NCBI GenBank assembly: GCA_965212135.1
Contig: OZ243044.1
Span: 372,001 to 436,000, forward strand
DNA length: 64,000 nucleotides
Source of the DNA: Bin75 sp965212135
Lineage (GTDB): Bacteria > Nitrospirota > Nitrospiria > Nitrospirales > UBA8639
Direction of reading: 5' to 3'
In this document: piece by piece, positions 8,591-16,850 of the stretch
Numbering within the stretch: the stretch's first letter is position 1
Layout: each line of letters opens with the position of its first letter
Program-made: the position numbers and the translations under genes
The notes under the pieces: model-generated
Database searches by the model: none
What the model was told of the DNA's origin: nothing
The model's input: the letters and a program-made list of their open reading frames with translations, nothing else

Positions 8591-9472
8591 ATGGAGCGAC
8601 TCGGAAATGACGACGACCGGACAAAGAACGCCATGACGCGGGAAGTGTCATTGGGCGGTATTCAAGGCGGCGGCGCCAGCCCGCATTTCCTCATTGCGGG
8701 TCCGTGCGTGATCGAAAGCGAACGGATGAGCGTGGAGACGGCTTTTCATATTGCCGAAATCGCCCGGGAAGCCGGTTTTCCCTACATCTTTAAATCGTCG
8801 TACGATAAAGCGAACCGAAGCGCCCTGCATTCGTACCGGGGACCGGGCATTCAAGAAGGCCTGGCCATCCTGCAGGCCGTCAAAGAACAGGTGAACGTTC
8901 CCGTCCTCACCGACGTGCACAGCGTGACGGAAGTGCGGCAAGCCGGGCAGGTCGTGGACATTATCCAGATTCCCGCGTTCCTGTGCCGCCAGACCGATAT
9001 GCTCATTGCCGCGGCTCAAACCGGCAAGACCGTCAATGTGAAAAAAGGGCAGTTTCTTGCTCCCTGGGACATGAGCAACGTCGTGAAAAAGCTGGAGGAA
9101 AGCGGGACGCGACAAATCGTCCTCACCGAACGGGGCTGCTCCTTTGGCTACAACAATTTAGCCGTTGACATGCGATCGCTGCCGGTGATGCGAGGCCTGG
9201 GCTATCCCGTGGTTTTTGACGCCACGCACAGCGTGCAACTGCCCGGCGGCCTGGGCGCGCAATCATCCGGACAACGTGAGTTTATCGCGCCACTGGCCCG
9301 CGCGGCGGCGGCGGCCGGGTGCGACGGATTTTTTATGGAAGTCCATCCTCATCCGGACGAAGCTCCGTCAGACGGACAGACGATGGTCCCGCTTCACAAA
9401 CTGAAAGCGTTGTTGCAAGAATTACAGCAGGTCTGTCACGTGTCCGGAAAAGGCTCAACGATCACGCTGTAA
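8591..9472 (+). CDS. kdsA: 3-deoxy-8-phosphooctulonate synthase (KDO-8-P synthase)
   Basis: Condenses phosphoenolpyruvate with arabinose-5-phosphate to make KDO-8-phosphate. Recognised by IAGPCVIESE near the N-terminus, FKSSYDKANRSALHSYRGPG, LTDVHSV, and the C-terminal segment FMEVHPHPDEAPSDG. The first ~14 residues before MTREVSLGG are not conserved, so an ATG at 8633 is an alternative start. A cysteine in the metal-ligand position of AGPC suggests the metal-dependent class II type, but I cannot confirm this without an alignment. Together with kdsB and hldA it makes this operon an LPS inner-core supply unit. Confidence 0.95.
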   Translation: MERLGNDDDRTKNAMTREVSLGGIQGGGASPHFLIAGPCVIESERMSVETAFHIAEIAREAGFPYIFKSSYDKANRSALHSYRGPGIQEGLAILQAVKEQVNVPVLTDVHSVTEVRQAGQVVDIIQIPAFLCRQTDMLIAAAQTGKTVNVKKGQFLAPWDMSNVVKKLEESGTRQIVLTERGCSFGYNNLAVDMRSLPVMRGLGYPVVFDATHSVQLPGGLGAQSSGQREFIAPLARAAAAAGCDGFFMEVHPHPDEAPSDGQTMVPLHKLKALLQELQQVCHVSGKGSTITL

Positions 9473-9489
9473 CAAGGATCCAACCGCCG

Positions 9490-10107
9490 ATGGCCATGAT
9501 GACATTCCAGCCAAAATCCGACGCTCCGGAGACCGGCGTGGAGCAGATGTTCAATCTTCCCAACGTGCTGACGTTGCTACGAATCCTGATGATTCCCGTG
9601 TATGTTGGCTTGTTTGCCACGCCGACGGCGAGCCGGGCCATTGCCGCGTCTGCGGTATTCGGATTGGCGGCGTTGACCGACTCACTGGACGGATATATCG
9701 CGCGACAACGCGCGCAAGTCACAACAATCGGCCGTCTTTTCGACCCCATCGCCGATAAATGCCTGGTCATCGCCGGGTTGGTGTTGCTCGTCCAATTCCA
9801 ACGGGTTGAGGCCTGGCTGGCAATCACGCTCATTGTGCGTGAACTGGCCGTGACCGGCATCCGGGCCGCGGCCGTCAACCAGGGATTCATCATTGCCGCC
9901 GGGACACTGGGGAAATATAAAGTCACACTCCAAGTTTTAGCCATCATGCTGTTAACTCTGGAAGGCGCGGTTTCGTTACCCGTGCTGACTATCCATGAAG
10001 TCGGCACGGCGACTCTTTACGCGGCATTGGCGTTTTCTGTTGTCTCTGCCGGACAATATATGCGGGACGCCTGGAACGGCCTTTTCAAAAAAGTGGCACA
10101 CACCTGA
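9490..10107 (+). CDS. pgsA: CDP-diacylglycerol-glycerol-3-phosphate 3-phosphatidyltransferase
   Basis: Inner-membrane enzyme making phosphatidylglycerol phosphate from CDP-diacylglycerol and glycerol-3-phosphate. The CDP-alcohol phosphotransferase signature is complete: DSLDGYIAR followed by GRLFDPIADK (the DxxDGxxAR...GxxxDxxxD metal site). Several membrane helices follow. FNLPNVLTLLRI is the usual N-terminus of PgsA, so the true start may be the ATG at 9547 (186 residues) rather than the ATG at 9490 (205 residues). Next is plsY, 6 bp downstream, another phospholipid gene. Confidence 0.9.
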   Translation: MAMMTFQPKSDAPETGVEQMFNLPNVLTLLRILMIPVYVGLFATPTASRAIAASAVFGLAALTDSLDGYIARQRAQVTTIGRLFDPIADKCLVIAGLVLLVQFQRVEAWLAITLIVRELAVTGIRAAAVNQGFIIAAGTLGKYKVTLQVLAIMLLTLEGAVSLPVLTIHEVGTATLYAALAFSVVSAGQYMRDAWNGLFKKVAHT

Positions 10108-10113
10108 TTCTCC

Positions 10114-10707
10114 ATGTCTCCTAATGTTTCCGGCTTGCTTGCCTGCTTCGCAGCCTACCTGCTTGGCTCAATTCCCTTTGGAATTGTTTTCTCTCGTGTC
10201 CTCGGGACAACGGACCCGCGATGGGCAGGCAGTCAAAACATCGGTTTCACAAATGCGTTGCGAGTTTCGGGGAAAGCGGTTGGAGCCCTGACGTTAATCG
10301 GCGACGCGGGAAAAGGCTGGCTGGTTGGCTGGATTTTGAGCGCCGGGTTCGTTCCGAATCCATGGCCCCTCATGGCCGTCTTTGCCGTGGTAGTAGGCCA
10401 TCTTTTTCCGGTTTTTATCCGATTTCGCGGAGGAAAGGGCGTTGCCACGGGCCTGGGCGGCATCCTGGGACTGCACGTGCCGCTCGGGATTGTGCTGATT
10501 GCGACTTGGGCGGCTGCCGTTGGAATGTGGAAATATTCTTCAAGCGGAGCGATTGCGGCCTTTGGGGCGCTCCCGGCACTTGGCTGGTTCATGACGTTCG
10601 ACGTGGAGTTTGCGATTTTCAGCGTTCTGCTCGGCGGGCTTGTTATTGTCAGACACAAAGGCAATATCGTGCGTCTGCTCAAGGGCACAGAGCCGCGGGC
10701 GTGGTAA
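10114..10707 (+). CDS. plsY: Acyl-phosphate:glycerol-3-phosphate acyltransferase
   Basis: Integral membrane acyltransferase for the first step of phospholipid synthesis. Shows the PlsY motifs YLLGSIPFGIVFSR near the N-terminus, GSQNIGFTNALR, and FRGGKGVATGLG in the middle, with five or more hydrophobic helices. 197 residues, normal for the family. It is the last gene of the forward run beginning with lepA. A separate promoter lies between it and the next gene. Confidence 0.95.
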   Translation: MSPNVSGLLACFAAYLLGSIPFGIVFSRVLGTTDPRWAGSQNIGFTNALRVSGKAVGALTLIGDAGKGWLVGWILSAGFVPNPWPLMAVFAVVVGHLFPVFIRFRGGKGVATGLGGILGLHVPLGIVLIATWAAAVGMWKYSSSGAIAAFGALPALGWFMTFDVEFAIFSVLLGGLVIVRHKGNIVRLLKGTEPRAW

Positions 10708-10727
10708 CTCCGTGGTAAATCCTGTAT

Positions 10728-10756
10728 TTGACATAATACTTCTTATGCGACATTAT
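10728..10756 (+). promoter_or_regulatory. Sigma-70-type promoter ahead of the HtrA gene
   Basis: TTGACA at 10728-10733, a 17-bp spacer and CATTAT at 10751-10756 (4 of 6 in the -10 box). Located 21 bp after plsY, so the HtrA gene can be expressed separately from the lepA operon. Confidence 0.5.
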
Positions 10757-10817
10757 CAATTTTGGTAACCGGCCAGTGATTCAGCGATATTTCAGCCATT
10801 TCAGAGGCCGACGCATT

Positions 10818-12269
10818 GTGGGCCTTGCCCCGTCCCCCAATCACAAACCGCTTACATGGCCGTTCAAATCCAGGATGATCCCGCTGTGGCTGGTCCTGGC
10901 CTTTTGTCTGCCGGGTTGCTCGGCTCAACAAGGCTTTGATGCCAAACTGTTCAACGAGTCTCAAGGATTGCAGATTCTGGAAGAGATACAGGAAACGATT
11001 ACGCAGTTAGCCGAACACGTCACCCCCACCGTCGTTGGAGTGTCCACCATCAGAAACCTGTCCAGGACCGGCGGCATACCGCGTCAGGACGGCGCGTATA
11101 TCCCGGGATCCGGTTCAGGCGTGGTGATTCACGAAGACGGCTATATCGTCACCAACAATCACGTTATCGGCAATGGGATGAAGGTGGAAATCCATTTTTC
11201 CGACCGCTCCACGCTCATTGCGGACATCATGGGGCGGGATCCCGACACCGACCTCGCGCTCTTGAAAGTCCACGCGGCCCGCAAATTTCCAAGCGCCGTG
11301 TTCGGAGATTCCGGTACGGTCAAAATCGGGCAATGGGTCCTGGCCGTGGGCAATCCGTTTGGATTGGACCGAACCGTGACCCTGGGAGTCATAAGCGGGA
11401 TTGGCCGGGAAAATATGAACGTGTCCCGTTACGAAAATTTTATTCAGACCGATGCGTCCATCAATCCCGGCAATTCCGGCGGCCCGCTCTTTAACTTGCG
11501 GGGCGAAGTAATCGGGATCAACACGGCCATTATCAGTTTTGCTCAAGGCATCGGATTCGCGATTCCTTCCAATATGACGAATCGTATTGTCCGGCAGCTC
11601 AAAACGGGCGGCAAAGTGGTTCGGGGTTGGCTCGGAGTCGGCATTCAGCCGTTGCCCCCTCAACTCGCGGACACGGCCAAGATCCCGGACGGCCTGGGCA
11701 TTATGGTCAATGAAGTGTTTCCCGGCGAGCCGGCGGCCCGCGCAGGCATACGGTCCGGTGACATTATTACGCAAATCGGGAACGAACGACTGACGTCAAC
11801 CAACCAGTTGTCCCGCGTGGTTGCAGGATTTACTCCGGGCGAAAAAGTCCTGGTCCACGTCATACGGGATGGGAAGCCGTTGCGACTGCACGTTTTTCTG
11901 GGCATCAAAAAAGATGAATCCGTTGTGGCCTCGCTCCCCTTCACCGCCACAGAAATTGACCTGGGCATTGACGTGACCCCCGTGACCGAAGATCTGGCCC
12001 GGCAATTCTCACTTGAACAAGACACGGGCATCCTGGTGGTTGACGTGGCCCGGACGGGCGTCGCGTACGCGGAGGGCATCCGAAAAGGCGATGTGATTCA
12101 GGAAGTCAATCGCGCGGCGGTGCCCACCATTCGGGACTTTCGCCGAACGCTGGAAGCGATCAATCCGGGGGAAACCATCTTGCTCCGGATCCTTCGAGAG
12201 TCAAAAACGTTTTTTGTCGTGTTGCAACCGGACAAGTCACCGACTCCGAAACGCCCCAAAAGGCAATAA
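10818..12269 (+). CDS. HtrA/DegP-family serine protease, probable lipoprotein
   Basis: Trypsin-like periplasmic quality-control protease followed by two PDZ domains. The catalytic His is in TNNHVIGNG, Asp in DPDTDLALLKV and Ser in NPGNSGGPLF. PDZ1 covers about GWLGVGIQPLPP to the VIRDGKPL region, and PDZ2 runs from LGIDVTPVTEDL to the end. The N-terminus has a hydrophobic stretch ending in LPGC-S, a good lipobox, so it may be an acylated rather than soluble HtrA. GTG at 10818 is chosen because AGAGG lies 10 nt upstream and it supplies basic residues ahead of the hydrophobic core. GTG 10776 and ATG 10875 are alternatives. A second, quite different HtrA lies near 61.5 kb. Confidence 0.9.
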   Translation: MGLAPSPNHKPLTWPFKSRMIPLWLVLAFCLPGCSAQQGFDAKLFNESQGLQILEEIQETITQLAEHVTPTVVGVSTIRNLSRTGGIPRQDGAYIPGSGSGVVIHEDGYIVTNNHVIGNGMKVEIHFSDRSTLIADIMGRDPDTDLALLKVHAARKFPSAVFGDSGTVKIGQWVLAVGNPFGLDRTVTLGVISGIGRENMNVSRYENFIQTDASINPGNSGGPLFNLRGEVIGINTAIISFAQGIGFAIPSNMTNRIVRQLKTGGKVVRGWLGVGIQPLPPQLADTAKIPDGLGIMVNEVFPGEPAARAGIRSGDIITQIGNERLTSTNQLSRVVAGFTPGEKVLVHVIRDGKPLRLHVFLGIKKDESVVASLPFTATEIDLGIDVTPVTEDLARQFSLEQDTGILVVDVARTGVAYAEGIRKGDVIQEVNRAAVPTIRDFRRTLEAINPGETILLRILRESKTFFVVLQPDKSPTPKRPKRQ

Positions 12270-12342
12270 TCAAGGACCGTGACGGCCCCTCCGTTACCGC
12301 CGCCTCCCCTGCTTCCACTTTCATTTGGATGGATGACAAGTC

Positions 12343-12404
12343 AGCGGCTCACGCCGCCGATTGAACGCTGGCATCCAGCGTCTAACTGGGCCGGCGGAGC
12401 CGGC
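12343..12404. repeat. Collapsed copy of the composite palindromic repeat
   Basis: Holds a GCGGC...GCCGCC inverted pair ending in TTGAACGCTGG, joined directly to CCAGCGTCTAACTGGGCCGG. In other copies (15.0, 52.9 and 63.6 kb) these two flanks abut an ATTCCC-N8-GGGAAT palindrome. Here that centre is reduced to CAT. It lies just downstream of the reverse-strand autotransporter. Confidence 0.5.
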
Positions 12405-13822
12405 CACTTCACTCCTGTCCTTACCAGTGCCACTCCAATTGCACCCGCACGCCATGATCCACCGGGGCCGTGCCCGTCGCGCCTTTTCGGGCGCCTTCCA
12501 GGCTCATATTCAGCCGTTGGGCTAAGCTGACCCGGCTGCCTAGCCGGTACGTCCTGGCATCCGCCGCCGCCAGGGTCATCCCGCCGTAGGGTGTCAGCAG
12601 GTGGTCGCCTACCGGCAGCCCGTAGGCGACGGTGGCTTCCATGAGGCCCTGCGGCGTGGTCGGGCCGCTGGGCGCCGGGCGGTTGGCCGTGCCGTGTTCC
12701 CAGAGTTGCGCCAGCCCGCTGGCGCTGGTGGTGGTTTGATAGGTTGGGGCCAGCGTGACGGCCAGGCCCTGCCCCTGGGCGCCCGGCGCCAGGGTCACCC
12801 GTCCGCTCACGCTCCAGTCGTCGTAGTCGCCGCCATGGGCGAGCAACACCCGGCCCCGGCTTTCCAGGGTCAGCCGCAGGGCGGGATAGGCGTACAGCAG
12901 GCCGCCGCTGACTTCCGCGCCGGTGCCGGTGCGGCCGTCGCCGGCGTCATGCCGCAGGCCCACGCCCACGCTGGGGGTCAAGTGGGCGCCATGGGGCAAG
13001 GGTTGCTCATGGCTGCCTTCCAGGGTCAGCCGCAACCGCCGGGCGTCCGTGGTCAGGCCGGCCAGGCGGTCGCCTTGTTGCTCGGCTTTGATCGCCGTAG
13101 TCAGGACTTCGGCTTTGACCCGCACCGTGGTGGTGCCGTCGGGGGTCAGCAGGCCCGGCTGGTTGAGCAGGCGGCCGGCGCCGCCCACGGCGGCGGTGGC
13201 CAGCCGGGTGTCGGCGGTGACGGTGCCGTCGGCCGTGGGGTCGGCGGTGTCGGTGATGGCAACTTCGCCCCAGCCGTAGCCGCCGGTGGCCCAGAGGGTC
13301 ACCTGCCCGTCCAGCAGGCTGGTGCTGACGTAGGGGTGCAGGCTGGTCAGGGTGGCCTGATAGGTGCCGGGGGCCGGGTCGGTACCACTGCGGTCGGTGT
13401 AATCAAAGGTGCCGTCGGCCCAGGAGACGGCCAGGCCGGTCAAGAGGGTGTCGGTCAGCCAGGCATCCCCGCCCACGGTGGCGCCGAACAGGTCGCCGTC
13501 CCAGTCCACGGTGGCACTGTTGCCGGACAGGTTGCGGTAGGCGCCGTTGCCCCACAGGGTGACGCCGGCCAGCGGCCCGCCGGCTTGGTTGAGCGGCAGG
13601 GCAAAGGCAGAGCGGCCCAGGAGGGATTTGACATTGAAGGCGCCGGTGGTCAGGGCTTCCCCGTTTGATTGCAGCACCCCCGCCAGGGTGGACTGCCCGC
13701 CCAGGCTGAAGGTGGCGCCGGCGGAGGCGTCATGGTCGGTGGCGGCGTGTTCGGTCCGCCGGGCAATGGCGCTGACGGTGGTGTCCATCATGGCACGGGT
13801 GACTTCGGGGAGAATGGTGCGG
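12371..13822 (-). repeat. Autotransporter barrel cassette, copy 1
   Basis: The last 1402 bp of the reverse autotransporter gene (13822 down to 12421) correspond without an indel to 40141-41542. About 50 bp of shared sequence continue past the stop. The translated barrels differ by about a dozen residues out of 467 by eye. It is in inverted orientation to copy 2 and direct orientation to copy 3 at the right edge. Confidence 0.9.
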
Positions 13823-14898
13823 TTGACGTTGCCAAAGGTGTCGAATTGTCCGATGGCGATGGTGAAAGTCTGTTGCGCGGTGTTGGCGCCGGCGGGGTCC
13901 ATGTCGGTGACGGTGTAGGTGTATTCAACGGCATCTTGCTCAATGGTCGGGGTGCCGGCCAAAACGCGGGTGGCGGGGGTGAAAGTCAGGCCGGCGGGGA
14001 GAGTTTCGGTGATGGCGTAGGTGAGTGCGCCATCGCCGCCGGTGGCGGTGGGCAGGGTTACGCTGACGGGTTCATCGGGGGCGTACCTTTGGCGGGGGAT
14101 GGTGGCGTCGAAGATCAAGGGGGCGGCGGTGACTTCAAGGGCGAAAGTCAGGGCATCGGTGCTGCCGTCATCATCGGTGGCGGTGTAGGTATAGTCAACC
14201 GAAGTGGCTGCCGCCGCCGGGGTGCCGGTGATGGTTGGGGGGTTGGCGGTGCCGTCAAATATCAGGTTGGCGGGCAAGGCCGGGCTGATGGTGTAGGCGA
14301 GGGCGCGGTTGCCGCCGGTGGCGGTGGGCAGGGTTATGGTGCCGACGTCAACGGTGGCGGTGTAGGTCTGGTCGGCGATGGTATCGGCGAAGATTGGGGT
14401 GGCCTCTGGTTCGGTGGTTATAGTGAAAGCTGGTAAAAATACGATGTCACCATTGCTATCGCCAACGCCATATATAAATCCGGAGAGGGCGCCGGAAAAT
14501 TCCGGTGTGCCGGAGAGTACGCGGGAGTCGGCATCAAAGGTCAGACTTGCACTAGGTGCATTGAGGTTAATATCATAAGTCAGCGGCGGGTCACCACCGG
14601 TGGCCGCCGGCAGGGTCAGGGGCGTGATGGGCTTGTTGATCGTGAAGACCAAGTTGGGGATGGTCTGACCGCCGAAAGTCGGCACTTCGCCGGCTTGGGC
14701 CTGGGCGTGCTGGGCGGGGATGAAGGTGAAAACGAGGGCGAACAGGGCGAGGGCGGATGCCTTGTTTGGTAAGGTTAGCGGTTTACTATGTGTATCGGGG
14801 GGGGGGGGGGCAGGAATGGCCGCTGAGACGCCCACAGGCGTGGTTTTATGCGGTTTTAGCGGGTTTTTGAGTGCGGGCGGTGAATGGAAAAATAGCAT
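12421..14898 (-). CDS. Autotransporter with three Ig-like passenger repeats and a poly-C leader
   Basis: 825-residue type V secretion protein. Residues 1-45 form a leader ending in a proline run coded by 14 consecutive C. A hydrophobic signal core (ALALFALVFTFIPAQ) and AQA cleavage region follow. The passenger (about 75-345) holds three putative-Ig (He_PIG-type) repeats with the pattern TLPTATGG...LTYAI...LPAGLTF...LAGTPT. The rest is an autotransporter beta-domain ending in LEWHW, a typical aromatic outer-membrane barrel end. Start ATG at 14898 has GGAG 10 nt upstream and a TTGCAA/TATACT promoter. The coding frame stays open further upstream, but that part reads through palindromic repeats and was rejected. 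Barrel and leader are shared with the giant gene at 29.9 kb. Confidence 0.85.
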   Translation of the reverse strand: MLFFHSPPALKNPLKPHKTTPVGVSAAIPAPPPPDTHSKPLTLPNKASALALFALVFTFIPAQHAQAQAGEVPTFGGQTIPNLVFTINKPITPLTLPAATGGDPPLTYDINLNAPSASLTFDADSRVLSGTPEFSGALSGFIYGVGDSNGDIVFLPAFTITTEPEATPIFADTIADQTYTATVDVGTITLPTATGGNRALAYTISPALPANLIFDGTANPPTITGTPAAAATSVDYTYTATDDDGSTDALTFALEVTAAPLIFDATIPRQRYAPDEPVSVTLPTATGGDGALTYAITETLPAGLTFTPATRVLAGTPTIEQDAVEYTYTVTDMDPAGANTAQQTFTIAIGQFDTFGNVNRTILPEVTRAMMDTTVSAIARRTEHAATDHDASAGATFSLGGQSTLAGVLQSNGEALTTGAFNVKSLLGRSAFALPLNQAGGPLAGVTLWGNGAYRNLSGNSATVDWDGDLFGATVGGDAWLTDTLLTGLAVSWADGTFDYTDRSGTDPAPGTYQATLTSLHPYVSTSLLDGQVTLWATGGYGWGEVAITDTADPTADGTVTADTRLATAAVGGAGRLLNQPGLLTPDGTTTVRVKAEVLTTAIKAEQQGDRLAGLTTDARRLRLTLEGSHEQPLPHGAHLTPSVGVGLRHDAGDGRTGTGAEVSGGLLYAYPALRLTLESRGRVLLAHGGDYDDWSVSGRVTLAPGAQGQGLAVTLAPTYQTTTSASGLAQLWEHGTANRPAPSGPTTPQGLMEATVAYGLPVGDHLLTPYGGMTLAAADARTYRLGSRVSLAQRLNMSLEGARKGATGTAPVDHGVRVQLEWHW
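14797..14810 (-). repeat. Poly-C tract (14 C on the coding strand) in the autotransporter leader
   Basis: Pure run of 14 G on the plus strand, read as C on the coding strand, encoding prolines at about residues 31-34. In the present length the frame is open. One extra C brings TAG at 14788-14786 into frame, and one fewer brings TAA at 14777-14775 into frame. No in-frame ATG or GTG lies between the tract and the signal core, so a slip should switch the gene off. Confidence 0.75.
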
Positions 14899-14934
14899 GA
14901 CTATGTGGCTCCTATTTGGGCAAGTGAAAAGGCG

Positions 14935-14964
14935 AGTATAACCAAAACGCTCACGGGTTTGCAA
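14935..14964 (-). promoter_or_regulatory. Promoter of the reverse-strand autotransporter
   Basis: On the minus strand TTGCAA (14964-14959), an 18-bp spacer and TATACT (14940-14935), 37 bp ahead of the ATG at 14898. The giant autotransporter has the same TTGCAA and TATACT boxes with a 19-bp spacer, which supports both calls. Confidence 0.55.
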
Positions 14965-15044
14965 GGAGTGGCGGTTGTAGGTTGGGGCGGTGCAGGCGGA
15001 CACTTCCGCCAAGTTAGCGGCTTGCGCCGCCGGTTGAACGCTGG

Positions 15045-15064
15045 ATTCCCGCCTGCGCGGGAAT
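15045..15064. repeat. ATTCCC-N8-GGGAAT palindrome (dRS3-like)
   Basis: 20-bp element ATTCCCGCCTGCGCGGGAAT, preceded by GCCGCCGGTTGAACGCTGG. Related palindromes occur near 17.8, 29.4, 29.6, 41.6, 52.9 and 63.5 kb. The form matches the Neisseria dRS3 repeat consensus as I remember it. Confidence 0.8.
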
Positions 15065-15089
15065 GACGACCGGGGGCACGGACTGGCTT

Positions 15090-15116
15090 CCTGCCCCCGT
15101 TCAAGCCGGGGGCAGG
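15090..15116. repeat. Perfect 10-bp inverted repeat CCTGCCCCCG / CGGGGGCAGG
   Basis: Stem 15090-15099 pairs with 15107-15116 around a 7-nt loop. A nearly identical stem is at 17847-17873, inserted within a palindromic repeat, so this is a second repeat type that associates with the first. Confidence 0.6.
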
Positions 15117-15199
15117 CTCTGCGCGGGAATGACATCGGCGCACTCTGCGCGAGGGCGGCAAACCACGCAAACCAACACGCGAACACGGCGCGGCTTCCG

Positions 15200-16213
15200 T
15201 TACCGCCGGACGGCCTCGATGATGACGCCGTCCCAATCGCCGGTTCCACGTTTTAATCGCCGGCAACGGGGGCGGTGAAATCCGCAGGTCTTGAGCCATT
15301 GCCGCACGTCCATGGCGCGATAGGTGTTTCCCGCCGGCGTGTACAACAACATCGTGACGGCGAACAGGTTGGTTTCCATGACGTCACATCCCGGTTCGTT
15401 CATGAGAAAGGTGTCCTGAATGAGAATGCGGCCGCCGGGGTTGAGCTTGCGCTTGAGTTTGCGAAACAGGGTTGTGTTTTCGGCCTTTGAAAACATGTGA
15501 ATCACGTTTGACACCCACGCCACGTCAAATGTTCCGGGCACCGGACTGGTAAACAGGTCGCCGGGGTAACAGGACAACCGCGCGCCGTGTCGTAACGGTT
15601 TGGCGACGTGCCTGGCGACCTCAAGGGCCGCCTCGCGGTCCCAGACGCCGGCTCGCAGCCGGGGATTGCGCTTCAAAAACTCCAGGGCATAGGTGCCTGG
15701 GCCTCCTCCCACGTCCAGAAGCGACGTCGCGTGTTTCAGATCAAGTTGTGCGGCAACCTGTTTCGCGGCTTTCAATGACCGCTGATGCATCGCCCAGGTG
15801 AACGAGCGGCGGTAGTCAGGGTTATCCGGCCCGTTGTGTTCAACGGGTGTTCCCGTCCGAACGACGGCCGGCAACTCCGCCCACTGTTCCCATTGCTGTT
15901 TGAGAAGATCAAGATACGCCCCGTGACAGTCCGGGCTGTTCCGATTCAGGTGCGTGCGTCCCAGGCCGCCGACACCATACGCGGCGCCTCGTTTGTGCAA
16001 CAGGCCGGCGGTTTCCAGATTGCGAAGAAGAATCCCGACCGCGCGTTCATCGGCTTTCAACGCCCTGGCCAGCGCGTTGGCGGTCCACCACCCGCCGCCC
16101 ATGATGGTAAACACGTCGAGATCAAGCGCCGCGGCCAGTACGCGCGGCAAACGAAACGCATACAAGGCCTTCTTGAATGCATCCATGGTGCGAATGGGCG
16201 ATGGCGTCGTCAT
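15200..16213 (-). CDS. O-methyltransferase-family protein (winged helix plus SAM-binding domain)
   Basis: 337 residues. The N-terminal ~90 residues resemble the dimerisation/winged-helix domain of plant-type and polyketide O-methyltransferases (MDAFKKALYAFRLPRVLAAA...). Then comes a SAM-binding Rossmann fold with motif I LLDVGGGPGTYALEF and motif IV/V FDVAWVSNVIHMFSK and LNPGGRILIQDTFL. Its substrate cannot be read from the sequence. The ATG at 16213 was chosen over an upstream in-frame codon at 16333 that lies inside the neighbouring gene. Last gene of a reverse operon after a redoxin, a small protein and an MBL-fold gene. Confidence 0.82.
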   Translation of the reverse strand: MTTPSPIRTMDAFKKALYAFRLPRVLAAALDLDVFTIMGGGWWTANALARALKADERAVGILLRNLETAGLLHKRGAAYGVGGLGRTHLNRNSPDCHGAYLDLLKQQWEQWAELPAVVRTGTPVEHNGPDNPDYRRSFTWAMHQRSLKAAKQVAAQLDLKHATSLLDVGGGPGTYALEFLKRNPRLRAGVWDREAALEVARHVAKPLRHGARLSCYPGDLFTSPVPGTFDVAWVSNVIHMFSKAENTTLFRKLKRKLNPGGRILIQDTFLMNEPGCDVMETNLFAVTMLLYTPAGNTYRAMDVRQWLKTCGFHRPRCRRLKRGTGDWDGVIIEAVRR

Positions 16214-16256
16214 GGTATTGTTGATCCTGAAACCGGCGCGCGTGTTCCCGTTGACG

Positions 16257-16850
16257 TTATAACAAGGCCCGCTCAACCACGGCTTTCGCGCCGGCCATGA
16301 CGGACGTTCCGTCTCCGACCAGGAGCGCGTCAAACTGATACTTGAGCAAACGCCGCAACCCGTCGCGCGCTTTGGCGGGATCGGCGTATTTTTCGGCGGG
16401 CAACAGGCTCACCGACCCCGCGGGCTTGCCCAGCAGGGCGTCGCCGACGATCAGAATGCCGCGGCCCTGCTGGAGAAAAAGGGCCGACTCGCCGGGGGAC
16501 TTCTGGCCGGACAACCGGATGACCCAAATACCGCCGGGCAGCAGTTCGCCGTCGGCAAAGGTTTTGTCGGGAGTCACCGACATGGCCGGGGCATCCGCTT
16601 CCGGAACGTATATGCGCGTGTTCAGCGCGTGTTGATACGTCGCGGCTTCGCGTTCGTGATCCCGGTTGGTGAGCAGGATGTAATCCACCGGGCCGGCCTG
16701 TGTGAGCTGCGCCAAATCAGCGGCCGGGAGAGGCGGAGGGTCCACCAGAATGCGATGCTCGCCCACGTCCAGCAAATGGCCGTTGAACTCAATTTGCTTG
16801 TCCTCGGAAAACCACGACCACGTCGCGATACCCGGAAGAACGGGTTTCAT
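16257..16850 (-). CDS. Metallo-beta-lactamase-fold protein with degenerate metal site
   Basis: 197 residues with the alternating strand layout of the MBL fold: EFNGHLLDVGEHRILVDPPPL, DYILLTNRDHERE, and ILIVGDALLGKP. The usual HxHxDH metal motif appears as NRDHERE, which lacks the first two histidines, so hydrolase activity on classic substrates is uncertain. The start overlaps the upstream small gene by 4 bp, so the two are translationally coupled. The substrate is unknown. Confidence 0.7.
   Translation of the reverse strand: MKPVLPGIATWSWFSEDKQIEFNGHLLDVGEHRILVDPPPLPAADLAQLTQAGPVDYILLTNRDHEREAATYQHALNTRIYVPEADAPAMSVTPDKTFADGELLPGGIWVIRLSGQKSPGESALFLQQGRGILIVGDALLGKPAGSVSLLPAEKYADPAKARDGLRRLLKYQFDALLVGDGTSVMAGAKAVVERALL

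Larger units (their letters stand above)
14899..15199. other. Intergenic region: promoter plus palindromic repeats
   Basis: 300 bp between the autotransporter start and the end of the methyltransferase-like gene. It contains the autotransporter promoter (14935-14964), a 20-bp palindrome (15045-15064), a perfect 10-bp stem (15090-15116) and a partial repeat GCGCGGGAAT near 15121. No gene seen. Confidence 0.6.

Noticed and set aside
12371..13822. The repeated barrel block as an insertion sequence
   Set aside because: No transposase, no target-site duplication and no terminal inverted repeats tied to it. The block is coding in frame and matches an autotransporter domain.
14899..15249. N-terminal extension of the reverse-strand autotransporter up to 15249
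   Set aside because: The extra 117 codons read through palindromic repeats and the promoter. The ATG at 14898 has a Shine-Dalgarno and aligns with the giant gene's leader.
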